The notes beneath the pieces were generated by a model that saw only the letters and a list, made by a program, of their open reading frames with translations, ran no database searches and had not been told where the DNA came from. Below are positions 47,586 through 58,850 of a DNA stretch of 64,000 nt, one piece after another (the first letter of the stretch is position 1; the number at the start of each line of letters is the position of its first letter). The DNA lies in contig JAAEAF010000617.1 of NCBI GenBank assembly GCA_011037195.1, forward strand, positions 124,001-188,000, in the 5' to 3' direction. The position numbers and the translations under genes are program-made. The stretch comes from Triatoma infestans. Taxonomy: Eukaryota; Arthropoda; Insecta; Hemiptera; Reduviidae.

Positions 47586-48460
47586 ATGGAGAAATTTCTA
47601 GAACAGTTTTGCAGTGAAGATAATGATCTAGTGGAGAAAACTGTTTATAAAGAATATGGTTATCTATTCCAACTTGGTAATATATATCCGATTATGAAAA
47701 CTAGTGAACAAAAAGTTTTGGGTGTTTTAAGTATCATATTTTTTACACTAATTTTCCTGTATCAAAATGTACTATACATTTTGACAACATATTTTGGTAT
47801 TGATGAAATTAAGATATGTTTACAAAGTTTAAGTTATTTCCTTTTAAGTAATAATCTGTTTATCTGTATATTACTTATTTTTTTTCATAGACGGAATGTA
47901 GCTCGAATATTTAAAGCAATTGGCGGTAGATTGTATACATATGACGAAAATACAGAAAATTTCAGAGAAGTGTTAAATAAGAAAAATTCTGTTCGATTGT
48001 TTTTAATTAAATATTCAGCACTAATGTTTCTAATTACTGGATTTCTATTTGAAGTTGTCTTATTATTGGATAAAGTGATTAATAAACGCAATACAAAGAT
48101 CTATACAGCTGGCGGAGTTTCATTAAATACGGCCCGACCTCTATGGGTCCCTTATGGTACGGACACAATGTTGAAACTTCTAATTACAACAGTTCTTAAG
48201 ATTGTTTATGTTATATTACTGGACATAGGGTATGCAGCTTACCTTGTATCAACTATGGAACTAATACATTCGGTTGTCTTTGAACTGAAAATGTTGATAA
48301 AATCTTTGCAAAGACTACCGGAACGGACAGAATTTTTGTACAAGAAATATTATAAAAAAGAGAACGCTGATCTGACTAGGATGAGGGAAGACAGAAAGCT
48401 GGAGATCTGCTGTAAGGTGTGCCTGAAGGAGAATGCTATACATTATCAGAGAATTATCAA
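47586..48460 (+). CDS. OR copy C exon 1
   Basis: Codes for 291 codons plus two bases, starting MEKFLEQFCSED. Hydrophobic stretches near residues 44-70, 78-105, 140-165 and 195-235 look like TM1-TM4. It ends at ATCAA followed by GTAAGT; the TAA inside that donor is what closes the open frame. Homologous exons at 211-1,092 and 35,033-35,896 are broken, while this one is open throughout. Confidence 0.88.
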
Positions 48461-51400
48461 GTAAGTAGAGATAATGTATGATTTTATCATAAAATCATTT
48501 AAATATGTAATATATTTTCCAATAAAGTATTTTCCTAAAGCGAGATTAATCATATTTGTCTAAATTAAATAACTAATTGGATTAAAAACCATGTTTGTGT
48601 TCAGTGCCGCTATGAAGGGCGGTACTTTAAGCAACAATTCTGTGTCCTAAGCAACCGTTTCCCCTTGGAAATTATTATATATTCAAACTGTATTTTTTTT
48701 ATCTGTCGTAGCAGTTCTTGATGTTCTAGACCGGTTTTGGATTCTCATCGATCGTTAGAATAAGGCTATCAAGTTCGTGTAGAGAGTTCACTTCAACTTT
48801 ATGTTTCTGATACTCACTACTCTTGTTGATTCTTTTTTTAATATTATTTTTAATATTCAAAATTATAGATGTTATTTTTTTAATATTATAAAACTTTTCT
48901 TAATTATATTATTGTTTTTAATGATTAATGATATTATTATCAACTTAATGATTATTATTAGAATTATCATATATTATCGTTATTACATATATGTATATAA
49001 TTAGAAAAGAAAATTAACATGTCACAATACAATTTTTTGGAAGATGACAAGTTTACTTTCGACTATATCAGAGAAAGTTTTGTGTAACGCCTTAATGTTG
49101 TTTAGAAAAAGAATATATGAACATAATTTTTAAATATACTGGATGTGTGGTCACGGGAAGAGATCCCAAAGGACTGGATCATAGCAATAATGTCCCTTTA
49201 CATAAAAAAGGCAACAGATTAAAGTGCTCTAATTTTCGAGAAACATTGCTGCTGAGCGCTGTTTACAGAATTTTGGCAATCCTCATCATGGAAAGAGTAA
49301 CAAATGTAGCAGAAAGGGTGCTTGGAGACTACCAGTGCGGGTTCCGAAAACGAAGATCAACTACAAACCACATCTTAGAGTTTTAGTAAAATTTTACGAA
49401 AATAATTTAGATCTTCTCCAGCTTTGCGTGGATTTCAAAGGGCTTGTGACACTATTTCACATACAGAGCTTATTAGACGTCTAAAATCCCCGCAAGTGTC
49501 TGCGAAAGTGATCAGACTGGTGAATATGATCTTAACTAACACCGTAGCTAAAGTATCGTTACAAAGAATACCCAGTAAACACTGTTCTAAGACAATAAGC
49601 CCTAGCCTCACCCATCCTCTTTAACTTGGTGCTGGAAATGGCAGTAAGGAAAATAATTGGCGGCACCATATACAAAAAACCGCGTTCAGTGAGCTAGAAG
49701 AAGGAGTTGCTACAGGAAGCATTGGGGCTTCGCGTCAACGAAGGGAAAACGAAGTATGCAATAACTTCGAGAAGACAAAGGAATTTCCGCGAACTTCAAT
49801 TCGAGCCGGACCGTATTGTAAGGGTAAGGGAATTTAAATATTTAGGAGCACCCTTACGGCCGAAATTGTTGACAGTAGTGAAATTAGAATAGAATTTTAG
49901 CCGGAAATAGATGCCTGGGGGCGCTAAGATCGACGCTACGCAATAAGTATACTTTAGCCGGGCAGGCTAAAGTTGCCACATACAAGACATTATCAGGCCC
50001 ATCTTTACATGTGGTTCTGAGACTTGGACACGGATAGGGTCGTCTGGAACCAACGGCTTCCGGGAACCAAGGTTCTTCAGCTCCGGGAAGAAAACGTTAA
50101 TAGGGTCTACATTTGTAAAATACCCTGAAATAGAAACAAAACTATATGGGTTCGGTTTTTGGATAGTAAATTATTTTGTCAGTATCTTCCCAGCAAACGC
50201 AGGGCCCAGTGCGGAGGCCCCTTAAGCGCGGGGCCGTACCTATAAAAAAATAAAGTGTACGTTTCCTACAGAGAAGCTAACAATTAGTGTTGACGATAAC
50301 AGAGTAGTACTACGGACCAAACAGCTACTCTTTCAACATCTCAATTCCATTCTTATCGTATAATTTTGCATAACAGTTTTTAGCAGAACTGTTAATAAGA
50401 GTAAGACGTTACACTGAACTGATTTTCATTTCCGGAGAAATATTTCAAATAAAAGTTGTAGCTCTTTATATCATGGTTGAGATTAAGTTTAAATTTTATA
50501 TCAATTGTAGAATATAAACTTAATAAAATTACTTTTTTGAGGAAACTATGTAACCCCACCCACAAAACTTGTTTAAATGAACTTTCTGGAAAAAAAAGGT
50601 GTTTGGTTCAATTGAAATAAAAGTGATTGGTTCAATTTTTATTCATAGTGTTCATAGTTAATGTAAAAAAAATCGTCGGTGTTATTATGAATAAAATCGT
50701 AGTAAACTGAAATATTTTCAGTCAAAAGCACATCCGATTACACGATTTTCTTTAAACATGAAATTTTGACAACATATTTAATATTAATTAGATGACAAAA
50801 TTGAATAATAAATTGAAATAGCAGTTTAGACGGAAACATAAACCCGCCCCTCACCCGAAAACCACCTTAAATGAATTCCGGAGAAATCGCAGCTCTTTGT
50901 ATGCGTAGTTGGCATTAAAGCTTAAAGAAATTCGTAGGAGCCGTTTTCACGAGAAAACCCCAAAAAACTGAAAAATCCATTTAGTGCAGTGACACATCCC
51001 CGTTGGGGAATTTTGACGGGTATGTTCCTGTCCGGTCTAGTGGTGATTACTCACACGGAATGTAAATTTTGGCTTTCTGCGATTTTCGTTTTGAACTGTG
51101 TTCTTCACATGCAGACGCACGCACACACATACTCCACATACAGACAGTAATAGGATCCGAAGAGAGGGATATAAAGCAGAGAGAGAAACATAAAAATTGA
51201 GAGTCTCATCACTACTTAGGCCAGACTGGGGGGGGAGACTGTTTATATATAGCAGCGTTGTACACAGTTTGTGCAGCAGTCACAACGCGTCAGCAACCAG
51301 CTATTGACTTTCTCTTCCCACTCTCAATCTGCAATTTCTAAATTCATGTAAAGCCCTGGCAGTTTTGTGTTACTTTCTCATTATACATGTTCAGCATTAC

Positions 51401-54400
51401 TTCTAGTTAATTTATCTTTCAAACCCAATTCTCTTTGTAAAATTCTGAAAATTAGACATGATCGCAATACCTCCTCTATGAATAGTTAGAGAAAGTAAAT
51501 ATGCGTTCGCAAACAAAACACAAACGCGTCTATATTTATATCTAGATTGTAACAAGTGCTAAGATATGTATTATACATTTGGTTAGTAGCGCTAATGAGG
51601 GCTTTAGATAGTCTGTACTGCAATAGAAATTTCGTTATTGATGGTATGTCTTTATTTGTGGAGATCTAAGTTGTAATTTGGAAGAATTAATAAAGAAGAT
51701 GTAATTGTTCTATCGTCTAACTTGTGTATTTTTATTAGTAGGCACGTTACGAATACCGGAGACCTGCTAGAGGGTTATCACGTGACACTGTATTACCTAC
51801 CTGTGTTTATAAATATTAACTTTTGTCCTTAAAAATATTTAAAAAAACTCTGTTTGTTTCAGTCTATTTTCTGATGTACAAAACACATTAACAGCTCCAT
51901 TGTTTTCGTCATTTGTGCATGCAACACTCATGATTGCACTTTGTGCTGCTTTTCTTACATTTGTAAGTAATTAATATAAACGTAAATTATTTTAATATTC
52001 TTTTTTAATTTATTTGATGTTTATTGCCGGGGATATGTCATTAAAATAACTTATGATGTCTTTTTTAAGTGAACATACTTTGTTTAGAAAAATCTGTAGA
52101 GAAAAAAACACCCGTACGACATTATCTTACTCATAATAGTAAAATTATATATTTGAAATTTTACCTATTCGTTTTAATAGAAATATAGATTTAATGTGGC
52201 GGCGGTGTGGGGTAAGTACCTATCTACTACTCTTGGCAGGTAGAGAAGTAATTATATTGTGGCCCTGTAAAGCGAACCAAAAATATTGAACCAACTTCAT
52301 TAAAAATTGCAATTTTACGCCGCAAATTCCGCAAAACAACCTAAAATTTTTGTTTTGGTCAAGTGTTTCAAATCTATGTGATACTGTTGTATCTGTTGCA
52401 GTTATCACAGCAGGTTTAAAGGAAATCGTTATCAACGTTTTTGTGGAAATTTCAAAAACTCGAAAATCCATTCTATAAAGTAATCGTACATCCGGTCAAC
52501 CGATTTTCTACAAATATAGGATTCTCGCAATGTTCCTAATATATGTATATATATATTAACACACACCCATATATATATAAATTTAAGGCTCGTCAACATC
52601 TATGGTAATTGGCACCTGGAGCTTTCTCAATGCACTGCCGGCATCCAAACAGTGTTCTCTCGTTAAGACAACACTGTCCATCACCGGACAGTCAGCTTAG
52701 AGGCTCCTAGGAAGAAAAAATTTAAGGGCAGTACAGCTGGACTCGAACACTGGTCCTCCGCGTAGGAACCCAGTACGCTAACCACTTAGTTATTCCCTTT
52801 CCTGTAATATATTGTAATAGTAATTGAATTATATATTGTATAGAAATGGTTTATTATGAGAAAGCTTAACCTTACTGCCCCACCGGAACACTCAAAAATT
52901 CAATTTTCCTTCGAAAATGTTTCAATCAGAAGTGACAGGGATTCAGTTCTGTAGATAGTATACCAAGTTTGGAAAAAAAAAAAATCGTTGGAGCCGTTTA
53001 GAAGGAAATCAGTAAAATCACACTTTTGGTAGATGGATTTAGGCATTCCAGACTGAATTTAGACCACTCTAATGATGCCGAACGAAAGGAATCTCCATAG
53101 CTAACTTAGTCCAGTACCATATTGTTGCAAACTGTTGGATAGATTTGTAATGCCATTAAAGTCTGGTAAAACTGGGCCTGTAGAATCTTCTCAGCTGGAA
53201 GTAGTTTAAGAATTTTCCTTGGTAAGTCATTCACATTTAACCACACTGATAACTTTTTTTATAAAAAGTTGACAGTGCTTCTTAGTGTGCTAAGTTTCAA
53301 ATTAACCAGGTATCTAAGAATTCAATTCCTTGGAATCCAATTGCACTTTAGACTTGGTGTGTATGAGTGGTATATGGCTTTTAAAATGTAATTTTTCAAA
53401 AGTAAAAAATACCAAATAATATATATGTATTAAAATGATTTACAGAAACAAGTAGAGATGTCGCTAGTGGTTGCAACTATCGTACTAACTGTGCTTGAAG
53501 TCAGTAGTTTATTCGTAATTTGTTGGTGTGGTGAGCAGGTAACATCAGCAGTAAGTAGTATAGCATTGCCAAACTAATTATTGGATTATCATTTATTAAT
53601 TCCAAATGGTAGAGACCCAGTCATATCTCACCCAACAAAAATCTTAAAATTACATAATAAATACAAGTTTATTTTCAATTAATTTAAGTTAATATTTTCC
53701 ATGAAATCAATCTTTTTTCAGAGAATTTTCCTTGATAGCGTGCTACTTTTCGTGGTCATCAACCGGTTTCAGGCGTTCACCCATCATCAGGATGTTTTGT
53801 CAAAATATTTTTATAACATAGACTTACACAGAACGTTGATGCACTTGATTTGGATTATACACGAGTATATAAACTAAATTTGATCTGTGCAAGTGTATGT
53901 TATCACACTGTTTTGACAATGCATCCTTTGATGATAGGCGAACGCCAGAAACCAGTCGGTGACCACTAAAAGAAGCACGCTATCACGGAAAATATCACTG
54001 ATATATTTCTAGTTTTTGTAGATATATATAAAGCCTACGATAGTATTCTCTGGTCAAACCCGCTGGAAGCCCAAATGGTAGCCTCTATCAGTAAGCCAGA
54101 TTATACAAGAACTGCGAAGAGAAAAAATGTACGGCGTAAAAGTTGGGATAAGTTATCCAGATAATGTGTAACCTTGAAAGACCTTCTCCAAAAATGCAAT
54201 TTATCCCAGCTCTTCTTAAAATATATTTTGATGTGAACTAAGGGATAGCCTAGGAAATGTCTAAGATTGAAATAGAGATGGCAAATTCCTACATATACTC
54301 TTCTCTAGAGATGACCAAGTATCTTCGCGTAAGATACTGACGATGTCAGTCTATGTGTAGGCACATAAAAAATGGAGGATTCTGTATAAACTATTGTAAG

Positions 54401-56727
54401 TGTGAGTGAGTGTTCGGTTAATGGCCCACAAGCTATTGAGGTGAGTGGGAATGAAATAAGGCCAAGTTTAATATACCAAAAATGGACTGGAGATTGGAAA
54501 ACATCAGGAATTTACTCGATAAGGAAATTAATGTTTAATTAATTCAAGTACTGGTTACTGTATGAACTACGAGACTGGATTGGGTTGGACACGTCTAAAG
54601 TGGAGGATACAAGGATACCGAAATTAATGTTGGAATCGGATTCTGAAACAAGAAAAAGTGAGGGAGGCTGAATTGTTAAGGAGAGGAATGGTTGAGGAAG
54701 CATACACCATCAGGGGTATGGTCTGTCGGGCGCAGGTGCTTAGGATAAGGAGTGTGGAAAAGAAGAGGGAATTTCGTTTGAATATAGTTCGGTGAAGTAA
54801 TTCTCAAATAGATAAATTCCTTAAAAAAAAGTACCGGATATATAAAAATATGAGGGCGACGATATAAAAAAACCAAATAATCCGCTGCGACCTAGATGAT
54901 GTAGCTTCCTTCGAAGTCAAATTTGTTTACAGACTGCAGCCGCCCTTAAAATACGTTTATGTATGCCTGTGTATGATGAGAAGCTAGAATTAGCCGGTGG
55001 TTTCGCTAAACCCAAGTAGGTGCACACATGAACTATCACAAAGGCCTTATGAGCAGTGTGTGAATGGAATTTCCCCTCTAATGGGATCCAAATCACTAAA
55101 GATTCCTAGAATCCGAAGAACGATCCACATCACTAAAGATTCATAGGAACCAAAGAAGGAACATTCTACCTAGGACAAAATTGGGTCGGAGGATTATATG
55201 CATACATCTATAGCTACAGAAAAACAGTTCAAAACAGTTTTTAATACCAGCCAGAAGACACCATTCTACTTTCTAATTCTCAACTAATCCGTCTCTCTCT
55301 TTATTATCATCTCGCTGCCTTATTCTCTAACTTCTATTAACAGTGTAAACTCTTGCAGTTGGTGTTTCTATTTATTATACAGTGTTCAGCACATCTACTA
55401 CTTTATTTCTTCATCATTCCCATATTCAGTCTCTCTAATTCTCTCCTTCTCTCATCCCTTAGATCTTACATTGTTACGGGTGATTATTGCACTGTGACAT
55501 GAAAAATCTACTGTGCCCCCGGAGCCTTCTCACTGCACTGCTGAGCAGTTTTCTCTAGCTACAGACAAAGCTCGCCATCAGCGGACAGGGAGGTGTAGAG
55601 GCTCCTAGAAAATCTATGAGTAACATTCTGGATTCGAATCCGGGGCCTCCGCGTTGCTAGTTCAGAGCCCTACCACTGAGCTAATCCCTTCCTTCTCTCT
55701 TGACTTACACCAGTTAACTACGGACGGACACCCTAGTTTGTGCACTGCGATTGCGCTTGTCTGTGAAGAGTAGACTGTATTTAGTTTAAGTGTATTGTGT
55801 ACCGTTCTGACGAAATGCATGGAATACCGAGCTTCGGTAACCTGTGGGGTCGCTACTCGACAAATGACTGCATGCAACAGATATCCTTGCGGGCTTTCTC
55901 ACATCCATTCTCACCCAACATTCTGATAATTTAATTATATTCATCAACGCTCAGGGATTTGATAGTTTGAGTTATAATGTTATTATTGTCTTTAATGAAT
56001 CTCAGAAAAATACGATGTTATTCAGTTTTAGGGTGAAAATAGTAGATTTATTAATGAAGTTAGATTCTGGTTATCTTTGGCCCATTTTGCATCCTTCTCA
56101 GAAATTGAGACAAACAACTTCATGAATAAATCGACGTATCTATTTTTTTAAATGGATAATCTATAATTCTATTAATCAATAGATCTATAAAGCATATAAT
56201 AAATTAGTTTTTTTTTTAAACAATTCTTTTTATTATATTAATACAGTGTCAAGAGCTGAGAGAAGCGTTGTATGCAACAGGTTGGATATATATGACCAAA
56301 GATGCAGCACTATATATACAGATAATGTCGTCAAGATCACAACGACCTCTTGTACTGATTTGTGGTGGGTTATATGAAGCAAATTTTGACACATTTACTA
56401 ATGTAAGTTCATAAGTTAATATTGAACTGTATGTATCATAGTCTTGGCTCCATAACTATAAGAGTGTTACCCTCTTTTAGAGCCTTTCCCATGGAAATTG
56501 TTTGTATTATTTCTAGCTTCAATATTTACCAGTTGGAACAATCACCTAGCAGAATACTGTACAAACTAATGAAATACTTCCACGAAACTGAATACATGGT
56601 AGCAAGAGAATTTTTGCATAAATATAAATTCATTTATTGCGGACTAATCAGTTAATTTTTTTTGTTTCAGATAATGAATAAAGCGTATTCATTTTTTAAT
56701 ATAATCTATGCCGCAAACTCAGAGTGA
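47586..56727 (+). CDS. Odorant receptor gene, intact copy C (five exons)
   Basis: Five exons (47,586-48,460; 51,863-51,962; 53,446-53,538; 56,247-56,402; 56,671-56,727) total 1,281 nt, i.e. 426 residues plus stop, the usual size of an insect odorant receptor. Every intron reads GT...AG and phases agree throughout. Exon 1 gives about four hydrophobic segments, exon 2 one, exon 3 one ending in a CWCGEQ motif, and exons 4-5 the C-terminal signature (LVLICGGLYEANFDTFTN, then AYSFFN near the stop). These match the 7tm_6 family, whose members form ligand-gated cation channels with the co-receptor Orco in antennal neuron membranes. The ATG at 47,586 is preferred to an in-frame TTG six bases earlier. 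AATAAA at 56,780 is a plausible poly(A) signal. The ligand is unknown. The splice model is inferred without RNA data; a gustatory receptor is less likely because of the C-terminal motif. Confidence 0.85.
49080..50200 (+). pseudogene. RTE-like LINE reverse transcriptase relic, copy C
   Basis: Best-preserved of three orthologous relics. Frame 49,117-49,386 reads RILAILIMERV then GDYQCGFRKRRSTTNHI, the fingers/palm block of RTE-type LINE reverse transcriptases. Frame 49,707-49,892 holds NEGKTKYAITSRRQ and FKYLGA, and a CGSETWT-like piece follows near 50,020. There are multiple frameshifts and stops. The same location in all three receptor introns shows insertion before the duplications. Clade assignment rests on motif resemblance. 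Confidence 0.7.
50280..50990. repeat. Dispersed AT-rich repeat, copy C intron 1
   Basis: Orthologous to the copy A and B stretches, with TTGTAGCTC-type blocks near 50,455 and 50,890 (the second shortened). Confidence 0.48.
50990..51445. repeat. Triplicated TATA-containing block, copy C
   Basis: Orthologous to 3,480-3,940 and 38,160-38,620; TATATATA near 51,244. Confidence 0.4.
51863..51962 (+). CDS. OR copy C exon 2 (TM5)
   Basis: 100 nt between TTTCAG and GTAAGT. The first base completes the codon split with exon 1 and 33 codons follow (LFSDVQNTLTAPLFSSF...), forming one hydrophobic segment. It is identical in sequence to the copy B exon at 39,019-39,118 and differs from copy A at several bases. 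Confidence 0.82.
51990..53440. other. Unit C intron 2
   Basis: Same content as unit B intron 2. The frame at 52,220-52,471 (minus) is a by-product of this repeat and has no recognisable protein. Confidence 0.45.
52612..52800 (-). repeat. Second SINE of the same family, unit C intron 2
   Basis: Ortholog of 39,770-39,957, inside a tract nearly identical between B and C. Confidence 0.65.
53446..53538 (+). CDS. OR copy C exon 3 (TM6, CWCGEQ)
   Basis: 93 nt, phase 0 at both ends, between TTTACAG and GTAACA. Codes for 31 residues beginning KQVEMSLVV and ending FVICWCGEQ, where insect odorant receptors typically carry a CW-x-G motif. Only copy C has the AG acceptor and the right length; A and B lack the AG and are 10 nt shorter. 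Confidence 0.75.
53730..53988. repeat. ~260-bp palindrome, copy C
   Basis: Same inverted repeat as in copies A and B, with a few bases lost from the inner left arm near 53,835. Confidence 0.78.
53989..54900 (+). pseudogene. LINE reverse transcriptase relic, copy C
   Basis: Ortholog of the copy A and B relics. A KAYDSILW-like piece lies near 54,030 and the same order of degraded pieces follows. Non-functional. Confidence 0.62.
55505..55695 (-). repeat. tRNA-derived SINE, copy C
   Basis: Minus-strand A box at 55,673-55,683 and B box at 55,630-55,640, both well kept. Confidence 0.73.
56247..56402 (+). CDS. OR copy C exon 4
   Basis: 156 nt, 52 codons, between an ATACAG acceptor and a GTAAGT donor. 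Starts CQELREALYATGW and ends EANFDTFTN, the intracellular loop and start of TM7 of the receptor family. Open in copy C, frameshifted in A and stopped in B. Confidence 0.85.
56671..56727 (+). CDS. OR copy C exon 5 (C-terminus)
   Basis: 57 nt after a long pyrimidine tract and TTTCAG, coding for IMNKAYSFFNIIYAANSE and TGA. A short last exon with an AYSFF core is typical of insect odorant receptors. Confidence 0.85.
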   Translation: MMNKAYSFFNIIYAANSE

Positions 56728-56779
56728 TTTTTTTGTTTTGTTTTTTCATGACGAAATCTATTTCTGCTATAGTATAAAC

Positions 56780-56785
56780 AATAAA
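56780..56785 (+). promoter_or_regulatory. Candidate poly(A) signal of OR copy C
   Basis: AATAAA lies 53 bases after the stop codon of the intact receptor. The surrounding DNA is AT-rich, so chance occurrence is possible. Confidence 0.4.
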
Positions 56786-57283
56786 TTGATTAATCAGACA
56801 CACCAAGATAATAAACACTAATTATTGGAATTGATGTTCGTTACGACCGTAGTATTATATTGTGAGAAGGATATTGAGGTTCGTTAAAAAAACACTCCTG
56901 GAATTTGCTAAACAACAAACACAATAAGTCACGGTTTTCCAATCCGCTGTCGTAGCCCTTTATAGAACTTTGAGACACCCTATTTCGTTAACACTTGGTG
57001 ATGGTATATCACAAGTTAAAGTGTAGTTTTATGAAATTCAAACAGAAAAATTGTTGTAATTACAATTCTTATGTTAGATTTCCATATTTTACTCTTATAT
57101 ATACCACATATTGTTTAATAGTTGATATGTGTTTATTCCGATTTATTCTGCAATAATATCAATAATTTACAATAAATTGCAATTTGTTATATATACGTAT
57201 AATACTTTTTTCTATTTATTTAGTTGATTTATACAGTTTACTTTAAAATTTTTAGGTTTATATTTTTATTTGCTTTATAACTG

Positions 57284-58838
57284 TTAAGATAGCAGCTGGC
57301 TGGAATCACTTTGACATTGGTATGACTTTCTATGTCATTACATATGAAACAGCCATGGGTATATGTTGATCCATCCTGAAATAAGGTTCAATTACAATTA
57401 GTAATTTTTCCCGCTCTCAGATTGGTGGTGATTATGGACTCCTTATTCAGAGAAGAGAGAAAGAGAGAGAAGAGAACCCGCAATCACATATCTACTCTGA
57501 AATTCTTAATTTCGGTTATATCTTAGTGTGAAATATGTTGATATTCTCGATTTCATCCATAAAATCGCTCATTAAGCCCCCTTATAATGCAGGCAATAAA
57601 CGATGTCACAAAAGCGAATTTAAACGCCTTCAGAAAGAATTGCCTAAAAATAACCAGTCAATTTATACAAGGAGATGTCAAGGTGCATGTAATTTTTTTA
57701 AGCCGAAAAAGATAAATATGTAATAGATTTATACTCGTTCTCTCATAAAGCTTCCCTGTTAAATGTCGAAAGAAAAGGTGATTCATGAAATAGGATTAGT
57801 TTGTTCGATTTACTGTTCCCTGATATTAATACAAGTTATGTCATAATGAGAGTTTTTTTTTTTTTAACAAACTCTCACTGGTCACTGTAGGTGTGTATTC
57901 AGTCATTGTGGCAGTTGTCTGATGCTTTCTAGGGATATACAGGCATTAAGTTACATATGGACTTCACATAATATCAAATGTAAAAAAATATGAACTTTAT
58001 GCTGCGTTTATCATGATCAATTACGACACACACAACGGGTGGGCGGTTCACGATACAGTTCAGCCTTTATATAAATATATTTTTTTAATTTTCGGTATGA
58101 TATAAAAAACAAACAACAATCTGACAAGGAGATAAAACTTTTATGATCTCACTCCAACATCAAAACCTAACAAAAAAAAAAAAAACAAAAAAGGAAAAAT
58201 TTATTTGAAAAGTCGGAAATGATACTAAGAATTTTCAAAAGTGCAATGAAGTAGAAGTAGCAAACTCCTTTTTTTTTTCAATTAAGAATTCACCATACTT
58301 TATTAATTTATAAATTTTTACAACAAAACAAGCGCATGAGCAGAAAGTTGCCATCATTACAATTAAAAAAAAAAAGAAAATCTGGCGAGAAACATTCAAA
58401 CGACATTTTCTTAATACTTCTACATTTTCTTTACTTATATTGTGATGGGGGCAAGTAGGGAGGTAGTGGGGGCAAGTAGGGTGGTGGTGAGGGTATTAGT
58501 CTTAGACAGATTGAGAAGTGATGATTATATTATTGATGGCAGTAGAAAAACTAAACCAACTGCATATAAAATTAAAAATTATTATCCTTTTTAGTTGCAC
58601 GAATAATTTTAGTGCAAACTAAAAAGGAAATCGTTTTAGCCGTTTTCCTAAAAAATTAGAAAACAAAGTAGGAAATTTGAATTTTAAATATATTTTTAAA
58701 ATATTAGTTTAGATGTAAAAACTTGCTGGCAAAAGGTCTGGCTAAATGGTGAGGAACCGTTAGTGAAAGACAAAGCACTTGGCCAAACTCTATTATAAAA
58801 GGCCCCATTCGAATGTGGCGATCTAGTATAAATAAGAA
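57284..58838. other. Unique AT-rich DNA after unit C
   Basis: Homology with unit B stops at about 57,283. No gene recognised. Holds A and T runs and a G-rich direct repeat (58,446-58,492). Confidence 0.45.
58446..58492 (+). repeat. G-rich short direct repeat
   Basis: GGGGGCAAGTAGGG occurs twice, 25 bp apart, followed by GGTGGTGAGGG: several G runs in an AT-rich setting. Confidence 0.6.
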
Positions 58839-58850
58839 ACCAAACGTGAA

